Shown in pieces: positions 50,980 to 60,061 of a DNA stretch of 64,000 bases. The stretch is from NCBI GenBank assembly GCA_947504045.1, contig CANNFY010000001.1:496001-560000 (forward strand), in the 5' to 3' direction. The notes under the pieces are model-generated. The model worked only from the letters and a program-made list of their open reading frames with translations, made no database searches and had not been told where the DNA came from. Made by a program: the position numbers and the translations under genes. The stretch is from an uncultured Maribacter sp. Its GTDB lineage: Bacteria; Bacteroidota; Bacteroidia; Flavobacteriales; Flavobacteriaceae. Position 1 is the first letter of the stretch; every line of letters begins with the position of its first letter.

Positions 50980-51312
50980 ATGAACGCACTTAAAAACAAA
51001 GTACAGTTGATTGGACATTTAGGGCAAGACCCAGAAATTGTAACCCTAGACGGTGTAAAAAAATTAGCTAAATTTTCTATGGCAACTACAGACCATTACA
51101 AAAATGCAAATGGTGAAAAAGTAGAAGATACCCAATGGCACAATATTGTTGTTTGGGGAAAAACGGCAGATATTGTAGAAAACTATTTAGTAAAAGGAAA
51201 GCAAGTTGCAATAGAAGGCAAACTAACCCACCGTAGTTATGACACTAAAGAAGGAGAAAAAAGATACATTACTGAAATTCGTTGTAATGAGTTGTTATTA
51301 TTAGGAAAATAA
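50980..51312 (+). CDS. ssb: Single-stranded DNA-binding protein
   Basis: The ATG at 50980 (MNALKNKVQLIGHLGQDPE) is the true start; the ORF track extends 11 codons too far. The 110-aa product is a single OB fold with the SSB blocks KVQLIGHLGQDPE, FSMATTDHY, TQWHNIVVWGKTAD and VAIEGKLTHRSY. It lacks the acidic C-terminal tail (DDIPF-like) of main replicative SSB proteins, so it may be a second, short SSB. It binds single-stranded DNA in repair, recombination or replication and precedes recQ. It ends at an intrinsic terminator. Confidence 0.93.
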   Translation: MNALKNKVQLIGHLGQDPEIVTLDGVKKLAKFSMATTDHYKNANGEKVEDTQWHNIVVWGKTADIVENYLVKGKQVAIEGKLTHRSYDTKEGEKRYITEIRCNELLLLGK

Positions 51313-51330
51313 ATATCTACTACCTAAAAC

Positions 51331-51368
51331 AAAAAACTGTTCCTCTAAACTAGAAGAACAGTTTTTTT
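51331..51368 (+). terminator. Intrinsic terminator after ssb
   Basis: AAAAAACTGTTC (51331-51342) and GAACAGTTTTTT (51356-51367) form a perfect 12-bp stem with a T7 tail. It ends 12 bp before the recQ start, so recQ probably has its own promoter overlapping it or depends on read-through. Confidence 0.88.
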
Positions 51369-51380
51369 GTTTTGTAACCA

Positions 51381-53513
51381 ATGCAGCAAACTGTAACTTT
51401 ACTTTCTATGCTACAAAAAGAACAAAAACAACATTTACTTCGTCTTTTAAAAACTCATTTTGGATACGATTCTTTTAGACCAAACCAGCTAGAGATTATT
51501 AGCAATGTATTACATAAAAAAGATGTAATGGCAATTATGCCTACAGGTGGAGGTAAATCTCTCTGTTACCAATTACCAGCTTTGGCATTAAAAGGCACAA
51601 CAGTGGTTATTTCTCCACTTATTGCACTCATGAAAGACCAGGTAGATGTCTTACGTGCTAATGGAGTTTCGGTAGCATATTATAACAGCTCGCAACCTAC
51701 AGAAGAACAACAACAAATAGTAGAAAATTTAGTAAAAGGCAAATTAAAACTATTCTATGTGGCACCAGAAAGTTTAGGGCTTATAGAACAACACTTAAAA
51801 CAAATTACTGTAGACCTTTTTGCGGTAGACGAAGCACATTGTATTTCTTCTTGGGGACATGATTTTAGACCTGCATACACCCAATTAGGACGCTTAAAAA
51901 ACGAGTACCCAAACACCCCAATAATTGCACTTACAGCAACTGCTGATCGTGCTACACAAGACGATATTTTAAATCAACTTTCTATTCCGCATGCAGAACG
52001 CCATTTGGCTTCTTTTAACAGACCAAATCTTTATTTAGAGGTAAGACCTGGGCAAAATAGAATGCAGCAAATACAAGGCTTTTTAGAAGACAAAACTGCT
52101 GAAAGTGGTATTATTTATTGCCTTAGCAGAAAAAGCACTGAAAAAATTGCAGAACAACTATGCAAACAAGGGTTTAAAGCAAAAGCATACCATGCAGGAA
52201 TACAAGCAGAGGAACGCTCTTCTATACAAGAAGATTTTATAAATGACCGTACTCCAATTATAGTGGCAACCATTGCATTTGGAATGGGAATAGACAAAAG
52301 TAATGTGCGTTGGGTTATACACTATAATATGCCAAAAAACCTAGAAGGGTATTACCAAGAAATTGGTAGAGCAGGTAGAGATGGCATTGATGCTAACACC
52401 CTACTTTTCTATAGCTATTCAGATGTATTACAACTTAGAAAATTTATAGATAATAGTGCCAATACAGAAGTACAAACAGCAAAACTAGAACGTATGCAAC
52501 AGTTTTCTGAAGCATTAAGCTGTAGAAGAATTGCACTGTTAAATTACTTTGGAGAACACACTACAAAAAATTGTAATAATTGCGATATATGCAAACGTCC
52601 GCCTGCCTATTTTGATGCTACCATACTTGCTCAAAAAGTATGCTCTGCTGTAGCTCGCCTAAAAGAACAAGAAGCCATGGGTGTGGTAATAGATGTTCTA
52701 AGAGGTTCTCAAAATGCAATGATTTATGAAAAAGGATACCAACACATAAAAACCTATGGCGCATTAAAAGAAATATCTTGGCAAGATTTACAACAATACA
52801 TAATACAGTTACTTAACCAAGGTGTGTTACAAATAAACTTTAAAGAACATTCTAAATTAGAACTTACTCCACTTGCAAAAGCTATTTTATTTGATAAACA
52901 AACGGTACAACTAGCTACACTAGTTACTGTAAAAGAAAGAGCAACAGAAAAGTCTACCGCAGCTAAAAAACAAAGTGCCTTATTTGAAAAACTAAAAGTT
53001 TTACGACAAAAAATAGCTGCCGAAGAAAATGTTCCTGCTTACGTTGTTTTTACTGATGCTAGTTTAAAAGATATGGAAGCAAAAAAACCTACAACCGTAG
53101 AAGCCTTTGAAAAAGTGTCTGGTGTAGGAGCTGCCAAACTAAAAAAATACGCTAAGGTTTTTATGGATGAAATAGTTACCCATTTAAAAACTAAGAAGAC
53201 TAAAAAAAATAACAGCAAAACACCTACACACCAAATTTCTTTTGGAATGTATAAAGAGGGTATTACTATTGCAGAAATTGCTAAGGAAAGAGGATTAACA
53301 GAGAATACTATTTATGGTCATTTACAAAAAATACATGAAAATGGTGAAACCATAGATTTTGAACAATTTATTTCTTCCGAAGAGATACAAAAAATAGAAA
53401 AAGCAAAAGAAGCACTCACCGAAGAAGATGGCCTAAAAGCATATTTTACCTATTTTGAAGAAAAAATACCCTACTGGAAAATTAAAATGGGATTGTATTT
53501 GTTAGATAATTAA
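51381..53513 (+). CDS. recQ: ATP-dependent DNA helicase RecQ
   Basis: This 710-aa 3'-5' DNA helicase has the Walker A block MPTGGGKSLCYQLP, DEAH-type box VDEAH, motif III TATA, and motif VI QEIGRAGRDG. The zinc-binding RQC region is CRRIALLNYFGE...CNNCDIC (about 375-410). A winged helix and an HRDC domain (about 530-610) follow, then a C-terminal helix-turn-helix-like region (MYKEGITIAEIAKERGLTENTIYGHL) usual for long Bacteroidota RecQ proteins. It unwinds DNA during recombination repair. A start at the internal ATG 51408 (MLQKEQK) is also possible. Confidence 0.95.
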   Translation: MQQTVTLLSMLQKEQKQHLLRLLKTHFGYDSFRPNQLEIISNVLHKKDVMAIMPTGGGKSLCYQLPALALKGTTVVISPLIALMKDQVDVLRANGVSVAYYNSSQPTEEQQQIVENLVKGKLKLFYVAPESLGLIEQHLKQITVDLFAVDEAHCISSWGHDFRPAYTQLGRLKNEYPNTPIIALTATADRATQDDILNQLSIPHAERHLASFNRPNLYLEVRPGQNRMQQIQGFLEDKTAESGIIYCLSRKSTEKIAEQLCKQGFKAKAYHAGIQAEERSSIQEDFINDRTPIIVATIAFGMGIDKSNVRWVIHYNMPKNLEGYYQEIGRAGRDGIDANTLLFYSYSDVLQLRKFIDNSANTEVQTAKLERMQQFSEALSCRRIALLNYFGEHTTKNCNNCDICKRPPAYFDATILAQKVCSAVARLKEQEAMGVVIDVLRGSQNAMIYEKGYQHIKTYGALKEISWQDLQQYIIQLLNQGVLQINFKEHSKLELTPLAKAILFDKQTVQLATLVTVKERATEKSTAAKKQSALFEKLKVLRQKIAAEENVPAYVVFTDASLKDMEAKKPTTVEAFEKVSGVGAAKLKKYAKVFMDEIVTHLKTKKTKKNNSKTPTHQISFGMYKEGITIAEIAKERGLTENTIYGHLQKIHENGETIDFEQFISSEEIQKIEKAKEALTEEDGLKAYFTYFEEKIPYWKIKMGLYLLDN

Positions 53514-53555
53514 TTCCGAATCTTAAAGCATGAGAGTACTCTTTTTAGAAGTATT

Positions 53556-53912
53556 TTAATAGCCTGCTTTTTTTATATTCGCCTCCATTTGTGTTATCCA
53601 AATTAAAGCTCCTTCTTTTGTCACTTGAGAACTACTTCCAGTTTCTCCTGTTGCAATAGAGTTTAAACCTTGTCTTGCTTTTTTAAGCTCCATTTTCCAT
53701 AGCCTAATCTTATATAAATCTTGCTTGTTTATCGCATTTGCGATTTCATAATGAGCCATGCCAAGCATATCAAAATACGGTTTAGAATCTTTATTCCATA
53801 TACTGCTTTTTAGGTAATCTACTTCTTCCTGAATTAAAGTATTTGTTATGCCAGAGAAAAGTATTCGTTGTAGTTTTTTCTTATTACGATTTGCTTCGTC
53901 TAGAGTACTCAT
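53556..53912 (-). CDS. Small protein of unknown function
   Basis: This 118-aa, mostly helical, charged protein (LDEANRNKKKLQRILF, IWKMELKKARQGLNS) has no signal peptide or membrane segment. It overlaps the transglutaminase-like gene upstream by 4 bp, so it is the last gene of the minus-strand operon. I do not recognise a family; the context does not reveal its job. Confidence 0.55.
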   Translation of the reverse strand: MSTLDEANRNKKKLQRILFSGITNTLIQEEVDYLKSSIWNKDSKPYFDMLGMAHYEIANAINKQDLYKIRLWKMELKKARQGLNSIATGETGSSSQVTKEGALIWITQMEANIKKAGY

Positions 53913-54640
53913 TTCTGAAATAGAATCTCGATAATTATAATCCCTTTGTCTTTAAGATTTAAAAATTCCTTTCTTTCAAATTGTCTATTTGTTATAGGAT
54001 TGTCTAAAAATTGCCATATAGGATCAAAAGGCATATGGTCTTTTATAAAATCCTGAGGCGAAACTAGAAAGTAATTATCTTTAAATAGATAATCAAACTC
54101 TCCTTCTTCATCTATATCCCCAGCATCCCATGTGGTATCAATTAAAAAATAATTGCCCTTAATTTTCACAGCATTCCATGCATGGGAATCTTCTGCAATT
54201 TTATACCGATCTAATTCTTGAGTGTAACCAGAAATCACATAAGATTCTATTCCTATAGACGTACACATTTCCTTAAAAATTTCAGAATAATCGCCACAAA
54301 TCCCTTTTCGAGAACGGAGTATTATATTTATGTCTTGGTCGAAAGGCTTATAAAGAGAATCATTTACTAAACTATCAGCTTTTTTTAGCTTATCTAACTC
54401 CCTTAATTCCCTTAGTTTTTCTACATCGTATGCAATATTATGTGTAATCCACACATAAAGAGCACGTATTTTTTCTTCTTCCTTTTCTACATCTGAAGTT
54501 AAATATTTTGCTATTTCTGAAGCCGTTATACAAGAATCGGGAACATGTTTAGAATTCTCATCTATCTGTTCATATTGCGTATTTTTTTTAGGGTTGTTAC
54601 ATGACAGAAAAAAAAATAGTAAACATAAATATTTTGCCAT
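53909..54640 (-). CDS. Transglutaminase-like lipoprotein
   Basis: This 243-aa lipoprotein (lipobox FFLSC) has a transglutaminase/protease-like domain: catalytic Cys in SRKGICGDYSEIFKEMC, His in EDSHAWNAVK and Asp in FLIDTTWDAG. Such domains are cysteine peptidases or amide-forming enzymes of the cell envelope. It lies 17 bp from the PaaK-like ligase, so it may be transcribed with the pigment-type operon, yet may have an unrelated role. Substrate unknown. Confidence 0.8.
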   Translation of the reverse strand: MAKYLCLLFFFLSCNNPKKNTQYEQIDENSKHVPDSCITASEIAKYLTSDVEKEEEKIRALYVWITHNIAYDVEKLRELRELDKLKKADSLVNDSLYKPFDQDINIILRSRKGICGDYSEIFKEMCTSIGIESYVISGYTQELDRYKIAEDSHAWNAVKIKGNYFLIDTTWDAGDIDEEGEFDYLFKDNYFLVSPQDFIKDHMPFDPIWQFLDNPITNRQFERKEFLNLKDKGIIIIEILFQK

Positions 54641-54657
54641 GTGTTTTTGGTTTACAA

Positions 54658-55947
54658 CTACCCTCTCCTATCAATTACCGTTACAGGTTTTCTTCCTAAC
54701 ATAGAACTTCTGAGTTTTTGAATTTCTGCATTATTACAAAATTCAATTTTTGGAGCTACTCTAAGTTTAGATCTAAAATGGTCACGAATTTCGTTTTGTA
54801 ATTCTTCGGATTGGTTATTAGATGCTATTTTTATTCCTATCTCATCGGTACCAATATCGTTATGATAAATTTCTATAACGTGACTTTCTACCTCTGTAAA
54901 ATCGTTTAAAAGATTATCCATTGCTGGCGGATAAAGCGTAGTTCCCTTATACTTTACCATTTGCTTTTTTCTACCTACCAAAGGTCCTATTCTAACCGTA
55001 TTTCTACCACAAGCACAAGGCTGGTTATGCGCAACTACAATATCACCCGTTTTAAAACGTAAAAGTGGCATTGCCTCTACTCCCAATGTTGTGATGGTTA
55101 ATTCTCCTTCTATACCTGCTGGCACGGGTTGGTTATTATCATCTAAAACTTCTACAATAATTAGTTCTGGATGTTGGTGTCCGCCTTGCATTTCGGAACA
55201 TTCTGTAAATGCAGTACTCATTTCTGTAGAAGCGTAGGTAGAAAACAAATCTATATCCCACTTTTCTTTAATTTTATTTCCTAAAATATTCAAAGAAAAA
55301 TCTTGGTTACGTAACGACTCTCCAATACAAACTGCTCCTTTAATACCCGAATTTTTATAATCTATACCATGCTCCTCAGCATAACTAACTAGCTTTAATA
55401 GAAAAGAAGGCACTACTATTAAATACGAAGGTTTAAATTTTACAATAGTATCCCATTGCAATTCTGGAATACCTGCTCCTACTCTTATAATTCCTGCTCC
55501 CAATTTTCTAGCACCTAAGAAATACGCTAGACCTGCAATAAAACGCCTATCCATTGTAGTAGTAAGCTGTAAAACATCTTCCTTTGTAATACCTGCACAG
55601 GCAAAAGAAATAGACTCGTTATAAGCCAAACGCTCCAAATCTGCATCGGTCAAAGCAATAGTAACAGGATCTCCTAAAGTACCCGATGTGGTTACATAAT
55701 CTACAACATCGGTATTAGAAACACATAAAAAATCGGTATTATGCTTTTGCAACTCTTCTTTGGTAGTTGGGGTAATTTTTACCAAATCTTCTAAGGTCTG
55801 AATATCATCCGCAACAATTTTATGGCTCTTAAACAAACGCCTATAGTACGGAGATTTTTCCTGTAAATAGGCAATAAGTTCTCTTAGTTTTTCTTCTTGA
55901 AAAGCCTTTATAGTTTGCTGATCTGCTTTTTCTATTTCAGGAATCAT
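54658..55947 (-). CDS. Phenylacetate-CoA ligase-like (PaaK-type) AMP-forming ligase
   Basis: This 429-aa cytoplasmic protein has an adenylate-forming ligase fold: TTSGTLGDPVTIALT (the ATP loop), YASTEMSTAF, and LLRFKTGDIVVAHNQPCACGRNTVRIGPLVGRKKQMVKYKG with paired Cys and the hinge region. It activates an aromatic or fatty carboxylate as an adenylate or thioester. It is encoded with a 4-bp overlap to the C45 protein. In flexirubin/aryl-polyene clusters such ligases load the aryl starter or activate an acid; substrate here is inferred. Confidence 0.85.
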   Translation of the reverse strand: MIPEIEKADQQTIKAFQEEKLRELIAYLQEKSPYYRRLFKSHKIVADDIQTLEDLVKITPTTKEELQKHNTDFLCVSNTDVVDYVTTSGTLGDPVTIALTDADLERLAYNESISFACAGITKEDVLQLTTTMDRRFIAGLAYFLGARKLGAGIIRVGAGIPELQWDTIVKFKPSYLIVVPSFLLKLVSYAEEHGIDYKNSGIKGAVCIGESLRNQDFSLNILGNKIKEKWDIDLFSTYASTEMSTAFTECSEMQGGHQHPELIIVEVLDDNNQPVPAGIEGELTITTLGVEAMPLLRFKTGDIVVAHNQPCACGRNTVRIGPLVGRKKQMVKYKGTTLYPPAMDNLLNDFTEVESHVIEIYHNDIGTDEIGIKIASNNQSEELQNEIRDHFRSKLRVAPKIEFCNNAEIQKLRSSMLGRKPVTVIDRRG

Positions 55948-57629
55948 GTGTCTATTTTCCGTTTTATTTTACGAATATACTGGTCTATATTTTCTTGATC
56001 TACAAGCGTGGTAATTTCTTTTGTATTTGCTTTATTAAATTCTAGCAAAGCAGCTCTTAAATATCCTTGTTCATATAAATATTTGCCACTAAAATAATAG
56101 GTTTCCCAATGTTCTGGGTTTTTATTTTGCAACTCTTTAAACAACTGTAAATCTACTTTTTCTTTTTGGTTTATTGCTTTTTCAATTTTACTTTTTAAAG
56201 TTCTATACGCTTCATATTTTATATATTCAGTAGTAAATTGAAAAGTATCTTTTGCAATACTTAAACTAGTATTTGCTAATTGCTTTGGAAGTAAACGTTC
56301 TGATTTTTTTTTAAAGATGGTGTTTAAATCATATGCCACAAACTCTCCTAATTGGTATGGGTTAGCAGATACCCATACTAGTAGTTCTTCGGGTTTAAAT
56401 ACAATACCATGATGCGCCAATAACTGGTTTAAGGCTTTTTCATTTCCATAACCAATTTTTTTATTATCTAAACCTTCTTTGTTTCTAAGAATATCTACTG
56501 CAATTTTTGGTGTTACTTTCGGGTTTTCTTCTAAAAGCTCTTCCATACGTTCATAACGATATTGGGAATGACTCTCTACTATATGTTTTTGATTTTTTTC
56601 ATCATTAGCATAAGCTGCACTTTGAAAATGATTAGAGCAAACTAAAGCGTTTTGATTTTCTACTGTGTATACTCCAAAATTTTTAGGTGAAACTTCTATC
56701 AACACTACTTTTTTATCTTTTGCACTACCCACAAAAATAGATTCAGAAACAAAAACCTCTTTACTCTTGGCTATAGCAATAGCCTCTTCTATAGTGCTAG
56801 CATATTGTAAAATTTCTCTGGTTACTAAAGATATTGGTGTTTTTGCTACTAAAGGAAATTTAGATTTTCCGGCATTAATTGTAACGGTTAACCCTGTATT
56901 ATTCATTCCAGAAACTACCCCTAGCATTCCGCCCCAAGTAACAGACATAAAAGGGTGCCCTTTATCTGGTTCTATAAACGCAATTATTTTATCTTCTGCA
57001 AAAGTATCCCCTGCATAGAAATCTAAATTACGTCCAATTATAAGTTTTCCGTCTTCTGTTTTATTTCCCCAAGCGGCAAAAGAAGAGCAACCCACCAATG
57101 CTAAATCTTGCAGTGCATGCCCTATATCATGCGCACCATGTAAATATAATATTCTAGGGTATGGCTCTGCTATATGTTGGTATTTTGGAGATGCGTATTG
57201 TGCCAAACCATATATTTCTGCTTTAAAGTCTTCGTTTATATTCAGGTACATTTTACGGTTAAACCATGCTAAAAATTTTCGCAGTAAATACTGTTTAGTT
57301 TTAGATGGCACCATTTCATCTACTTTAGAGAGTAATGCATTTTCTTGCTTATGAAAAAGTTCTTGGGTTAATGCTCCTGTTGCTAAACCTAGTTGCATAG
57401 GGTTTCCTTTTACATACAGTTCCCATTGTCCAAATTTGTTCTTATTTAAAAATCCGTTTTGCGTACTATAACTAGTATCTGATATTTTAATACGTTCTGG
57501 CTTTTCTAAAGAATAATTACTAACATCTGGCACATTCTTTAACGATTTAGAAACTCCGCAAGAAGATACTAAAATGCCTATTGTACATACCACTAGAATA
57601 GTAGAAAAAGATTTTTTTATAAAGTTCAT
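55944..57629 (-). CDS. C45-family acylase/acyltransferase-like lipoprotein
   Basis: This 561-aa lipoprotein (lipobox LVSSC) has an N-terminal-nucleophile hydrolase domain of the C45/penicillin acylase type. The predicted nucleophile is C181 in LVGCSSFAAWG, followed by GKLIIGRNLDFYAGD, SVTWGGMLGVVSGMNNTGLTVT and LVCSNHF. About 480-560 is a helical TPR-like tail. Members cut or form amide bonds of acyl amino acids or lipids. In this operon it could transfer or release an acyl chain during pigment assembly; this is inference. It overlaps the ligase by 4 bp. Confidence 0.8.
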   Translation of the reverse strand: MNFIKKSFSTILVVCTIGILVSSCGVSKSLKNVPDVSNYSLEKPERIKISDTSYSTQNGFLNKNKFGQWELYVKGNPMQLGLATGALTQELFHKQENALLSKVDEMVPSKTKQYLLRKFLAWFNRKMYLNINEDFKAEIYGLAQYASPKYQHIAEPYPRILYLHGAHDIGHALQDLALVGCSSFAAWGNKTEDGKLIIGRNLDFYAGDTFAEDKIIAFIEPDKGHPFMSVTWGGMLGVVSGMNNTGLTVTINAGKSKFPLVAKTPISLVTREILQYASTIEEAIAIAKSKEVFVSESIFVGSAKDKKVVLIEVSPKNFGVYTVENQNALVCSNHFQSAAYANDEKNQKHIVESHSQYRYERMEELLEENPKVTPKIAVDILRNKEGLDNKKIGYGNEKALNQLLAHHGIVFKPEELLVWVSANPYQLGEFVAYDLNTIFKKKSERLLPKQLANTSLSIAKDTFQFTTEYIKYEAYRTLKSKIEKAINQKEKVDLQLFKELQNKNPEHWETYYFSGKYLYEQGYLRAALLEFNKANTKEITTLVDQENIDQYIRKIKRKIDT

Positions 57630-57630
57630 T

Positions 57631-58503
57631 CTAGCGCTTATCTATATTTTTATGCGTTTTTTTAATAGCAAGTTCTTCTTTATAGTTTAACCATTTTTGT
57701 CCCCAAAACTTACGTGTAAAATTATCAAAATGACGCATAATTGCTACATTATAAAGCATATTTAAAAAACGCTTTGGAGTCCTTGGCAACGCACGTAAAG
57801 TCATAGAAAAACCACCATTAAGGTATTTTATATAATGCCAATATCCACTTGGCATATACAAAGCATCGCCATGCTTCATCTGCACCTGTATACCTTCTGC
57901 ATACTGCAATGCTGGGTATTTTTCAAAATCTGGATTATCCATATCTATCTTATCAATATTGTGTATTGAAAAAGGTACTTTATATAAATATTTGGTTTGC
58001 TCAGGAGAAAACAGAGTTACACTTTTATCGCCATGAAAATGAAAATGCATACTGTCTGGCAAATCAATATCATAATGCATAAAAACTTTAGAATCTCCAC
58101 CTCCAAAAAACAAAGCAGGTAATCTTTTAAAGAATTTTAACCCAATATCTGGGTACTTAAAATCTTTTAATAACTCGGGCATACTTTTTAAAATGTCATA
58201 AAAGAAAATTCGTAAATCGGTAGGTTTGGTTTTTAAGATTTCTATATAATCGTATAGCTTAAGTTCTTTTACTGGAGCATATACACTCTCTTTATCTTTT
58301 GCAGGCTCATTATTGTAAAGTGGTACAATTTGCTCCCCTGCTCTTTCTTGAATATAATCTAGCGTCCATTTTTCATAGGCAGGCCAATCTTTAGTTAGGC
58401 CTTCTATTAAAACTGGACGTTGCGGCTTGTAGTACTTTTCTATAAAATCTGCTTTGGTTATATTTTTCACTCTTTCTATAGGAGTAGTTTTAAATTTTCC
58501 CAT
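57631..58503 (-). CDS. JmjC-like cupin (cupin_8) protein
   Basis: This 290-aa cytoplasmic protein has a cupin_8/FIH-like fold. RPVLIEGLTKDWPAYEKW is the typical N-terminal block, MHYDIDLPD gives the HxD iron ligands, and MPSGYWHYIKYL supplies the distal His. Such proteins are iron(II)/2-oxoglutarate-dependent oxygenases or structural relatives. Its start overlaps the oxidoreductase stop as TAATG. A role in hydroxylating a pigment precursor or a protein is possible but unproven. Confidence 0.8.
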   Translation of the reverse strand: MGKFKTTPIERVKNITKADFIEKYYKPQRPVLIEGLTKDWPAYEKWTLDYIQERAGEQIVPLYNNEPAKDKESVYAPVKELKLYDYIEILKTKPTDLRIFFYDILKSMPELLKDFKYPDIGLKFFKRLPALFFGGGDSKVFMHYDIDLPDSMHFHFHGDKSVTLFSPEQTKYLYKVPFSIHNIDKIDMDNPDFEKYPALQYAEGIQVQMKHGDALYMPSGYWHYIKYLNGGFSMTLRALPRTPKRFLNMLYNVAIMRHFDNFTRKFWGQKWLNYKEELAIKKTHKNIDKR

Positions 58504-60053
58504 TACGCATCTACTTTTATACTGTTTTCTTTTGCGGTAGGCTCTATAATTTTATTTAACAAATACTCCCGCCCTAAAATTTCGGAACAGGTAACTATTC
58601 CACTAATAGTTACTCCTAAAATACCATGCATATTTAAACTTTGCCCCGTAAATAATAAATTTCTAATTTTTGTTCTTGGCGATAACACCGATTTTAATGG
58701 GTTATTTACATCTTTTACATACCCATACATAGAACCTTCATTACAGGCAATATAATCTCTATAAGAAAGTGGTGTAGAGGTGTACACCGTTTGTATACAC
58801 TCTCTAATATTTGGAAATTTTTTCTGTATTTCTTTTATTAATTGTTCCGCCTTATTTTTTTTAAACTCTTCATAAGTTTCTCCTCGGCTATTCTTATCTG
58901 AAACAGTGTTAAATGTTGTATCCCATTGTCTTACCTCATCATATTTCATATAGGTAATTGCGGTTAATTGGTCTGCCCATTCTCCTAGCCCTTTTTTTAC
59001 TCCCATAGAAACCATATACCCTAATGGCCAATTTTCTTGGGTATAATTATGGCAGTTCCAAACTGCTTCTGGCGTTTTATAATGGTAGTAGTTTTTATTT
59101 AAATATTTTACCTTTTCTGGTTTTAATACTAAATGTATACTAAAGGCTGATATGGTACTGTCTATATCTTTAATACGGTTACTATAGGCTTTTCTAAAAT
59201 TTGTTTCGCCAACTAATTTTAAAGTTAGCTTTGGTTCTATGTTAGATATAAAAAGGTCTCCTTTTATAATTGTACCGTCTTTGGTATGTGCAGCTACAAT
59301 CTTTTTATCTTTATATTCTAATTGGGTTACTTCTTTATGTTTATAAGCTTTGCCGCCATTTTCTATTAATTTTCTAATTAATAGTTTTGTTATTTGGCTA
59401 CCACCATTTACACAACGGTACGAGCTTTCTATATACGAATTAACCGAAAGGGCATGTACATAAAATGGTGTTTTTTCTGATTCTCCAGCGTATAGTAAAT
59501 TAGAACCCGCTAGTACTGCTTGTAATTTTTTATTAGAGGTAAAAGAATTTATATGTGCTTTAGCCGGAAGCGAAAATAGCTCGGTATCATCATAATAAGG
59601 CTTTCCTAATTTTAAATTATAAAGCGGAAATTTATCGCACGTTTCTTTTAAATCTTTACAATAGGCTCTAATACCTTCTTCTTCTTCTGGAAATTGGTCT
59701 ATTAAAGATTGCTGAAAATTTTCATACCCTTGGGCATGGCTGTATTCGTTTTCATCCCCATCAAAAGTGATAATATCAAAACCATCTACATCCATTTTTT
59801 TTAAATTTAGCCCATCAAAAATGCCTAAATATTTAAAATAACGATACAGATTTTGTCCTTTAGATAATCCGCCTATATAATGCACTCCGGTATCAAAAAT
59901 GGTTTTTTCGCGTACAAAGGTTTGTAGATTACCGCCGTATTGGTTGTTTTTTTCTAAAACACAAACACTTTTACCTTCTTTTGCTAAAATAATAGCAGAA
60001 ACAAGTCCTCCCATACCACTACCAACAATTACAACATCATACTTCTTATCCAT
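58503..60053 (-). CDS. CrtI-like FAD-dependent oxidoreductase (phytoene desaturase/retinol saturase type)
   Basis: This 516-aa protein starts with a dinucleotide-binding fold (VIVGSGMGGLVSAIILAKEG, then VLEKNNQYGGN) and ends with the CrtI-type block LLFTGQSLNMHGILGVTISG. The family desaturates, isomerises or saturates polyenes and carotenoids. In the flexirubin-type operon it likely modifies the polyene chain or its alkyl part. It is 8 bp from the MMPL fusion upstream and overlaps the cupin gene by one base. Confidence 0.87.
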   Translation of the reverse strand: MDKKYDVVIVGSGMGGLVSAIILAKEGKSVCVLEKNNQYGGNLQTFVREKTIFDTGVHYIGGLSKGQNLYRYFKYLGIFDGLNLKKMDVDGFDIITFDGDENEYSHAQGYENFQQSLIDQFPEEEEGIRAYCKDLKETCDKFPLYNLKLGKPYYDDTELFSLPAKAHINSFTSNKKLQAVLAGSNLLYAGESEKTPFYVHALSVNSYIESSYRCVNGGSQITKLLIRKLIENGGKAYKHKEVTQLEYKDKKIVAAHTKDGTIIKGDLFISNIEPKLTLKLVGETNFRKAYSNRIKDIDSTISAFSIHLVLKPEKVKYLNKNYYHYKTPEAVWNCHNYTQENWPLGYMVSMGVKKGLGEWADQLTAITYMKYDEVRQWDTTFNTVSDKNSRGETYEEFKKNKAEQLIKEIQKKFPNIRECIQTVYTSTPLSYRDYIACNEGSMYGYVKDVNNPLKSVLSPRTKIRNLLFTGQSLNMHGILGVTISGIVTCSEILGREYLLNKIIEPTAKENSIKVDA

Positions 60054-60061
60054 TTTTTAAT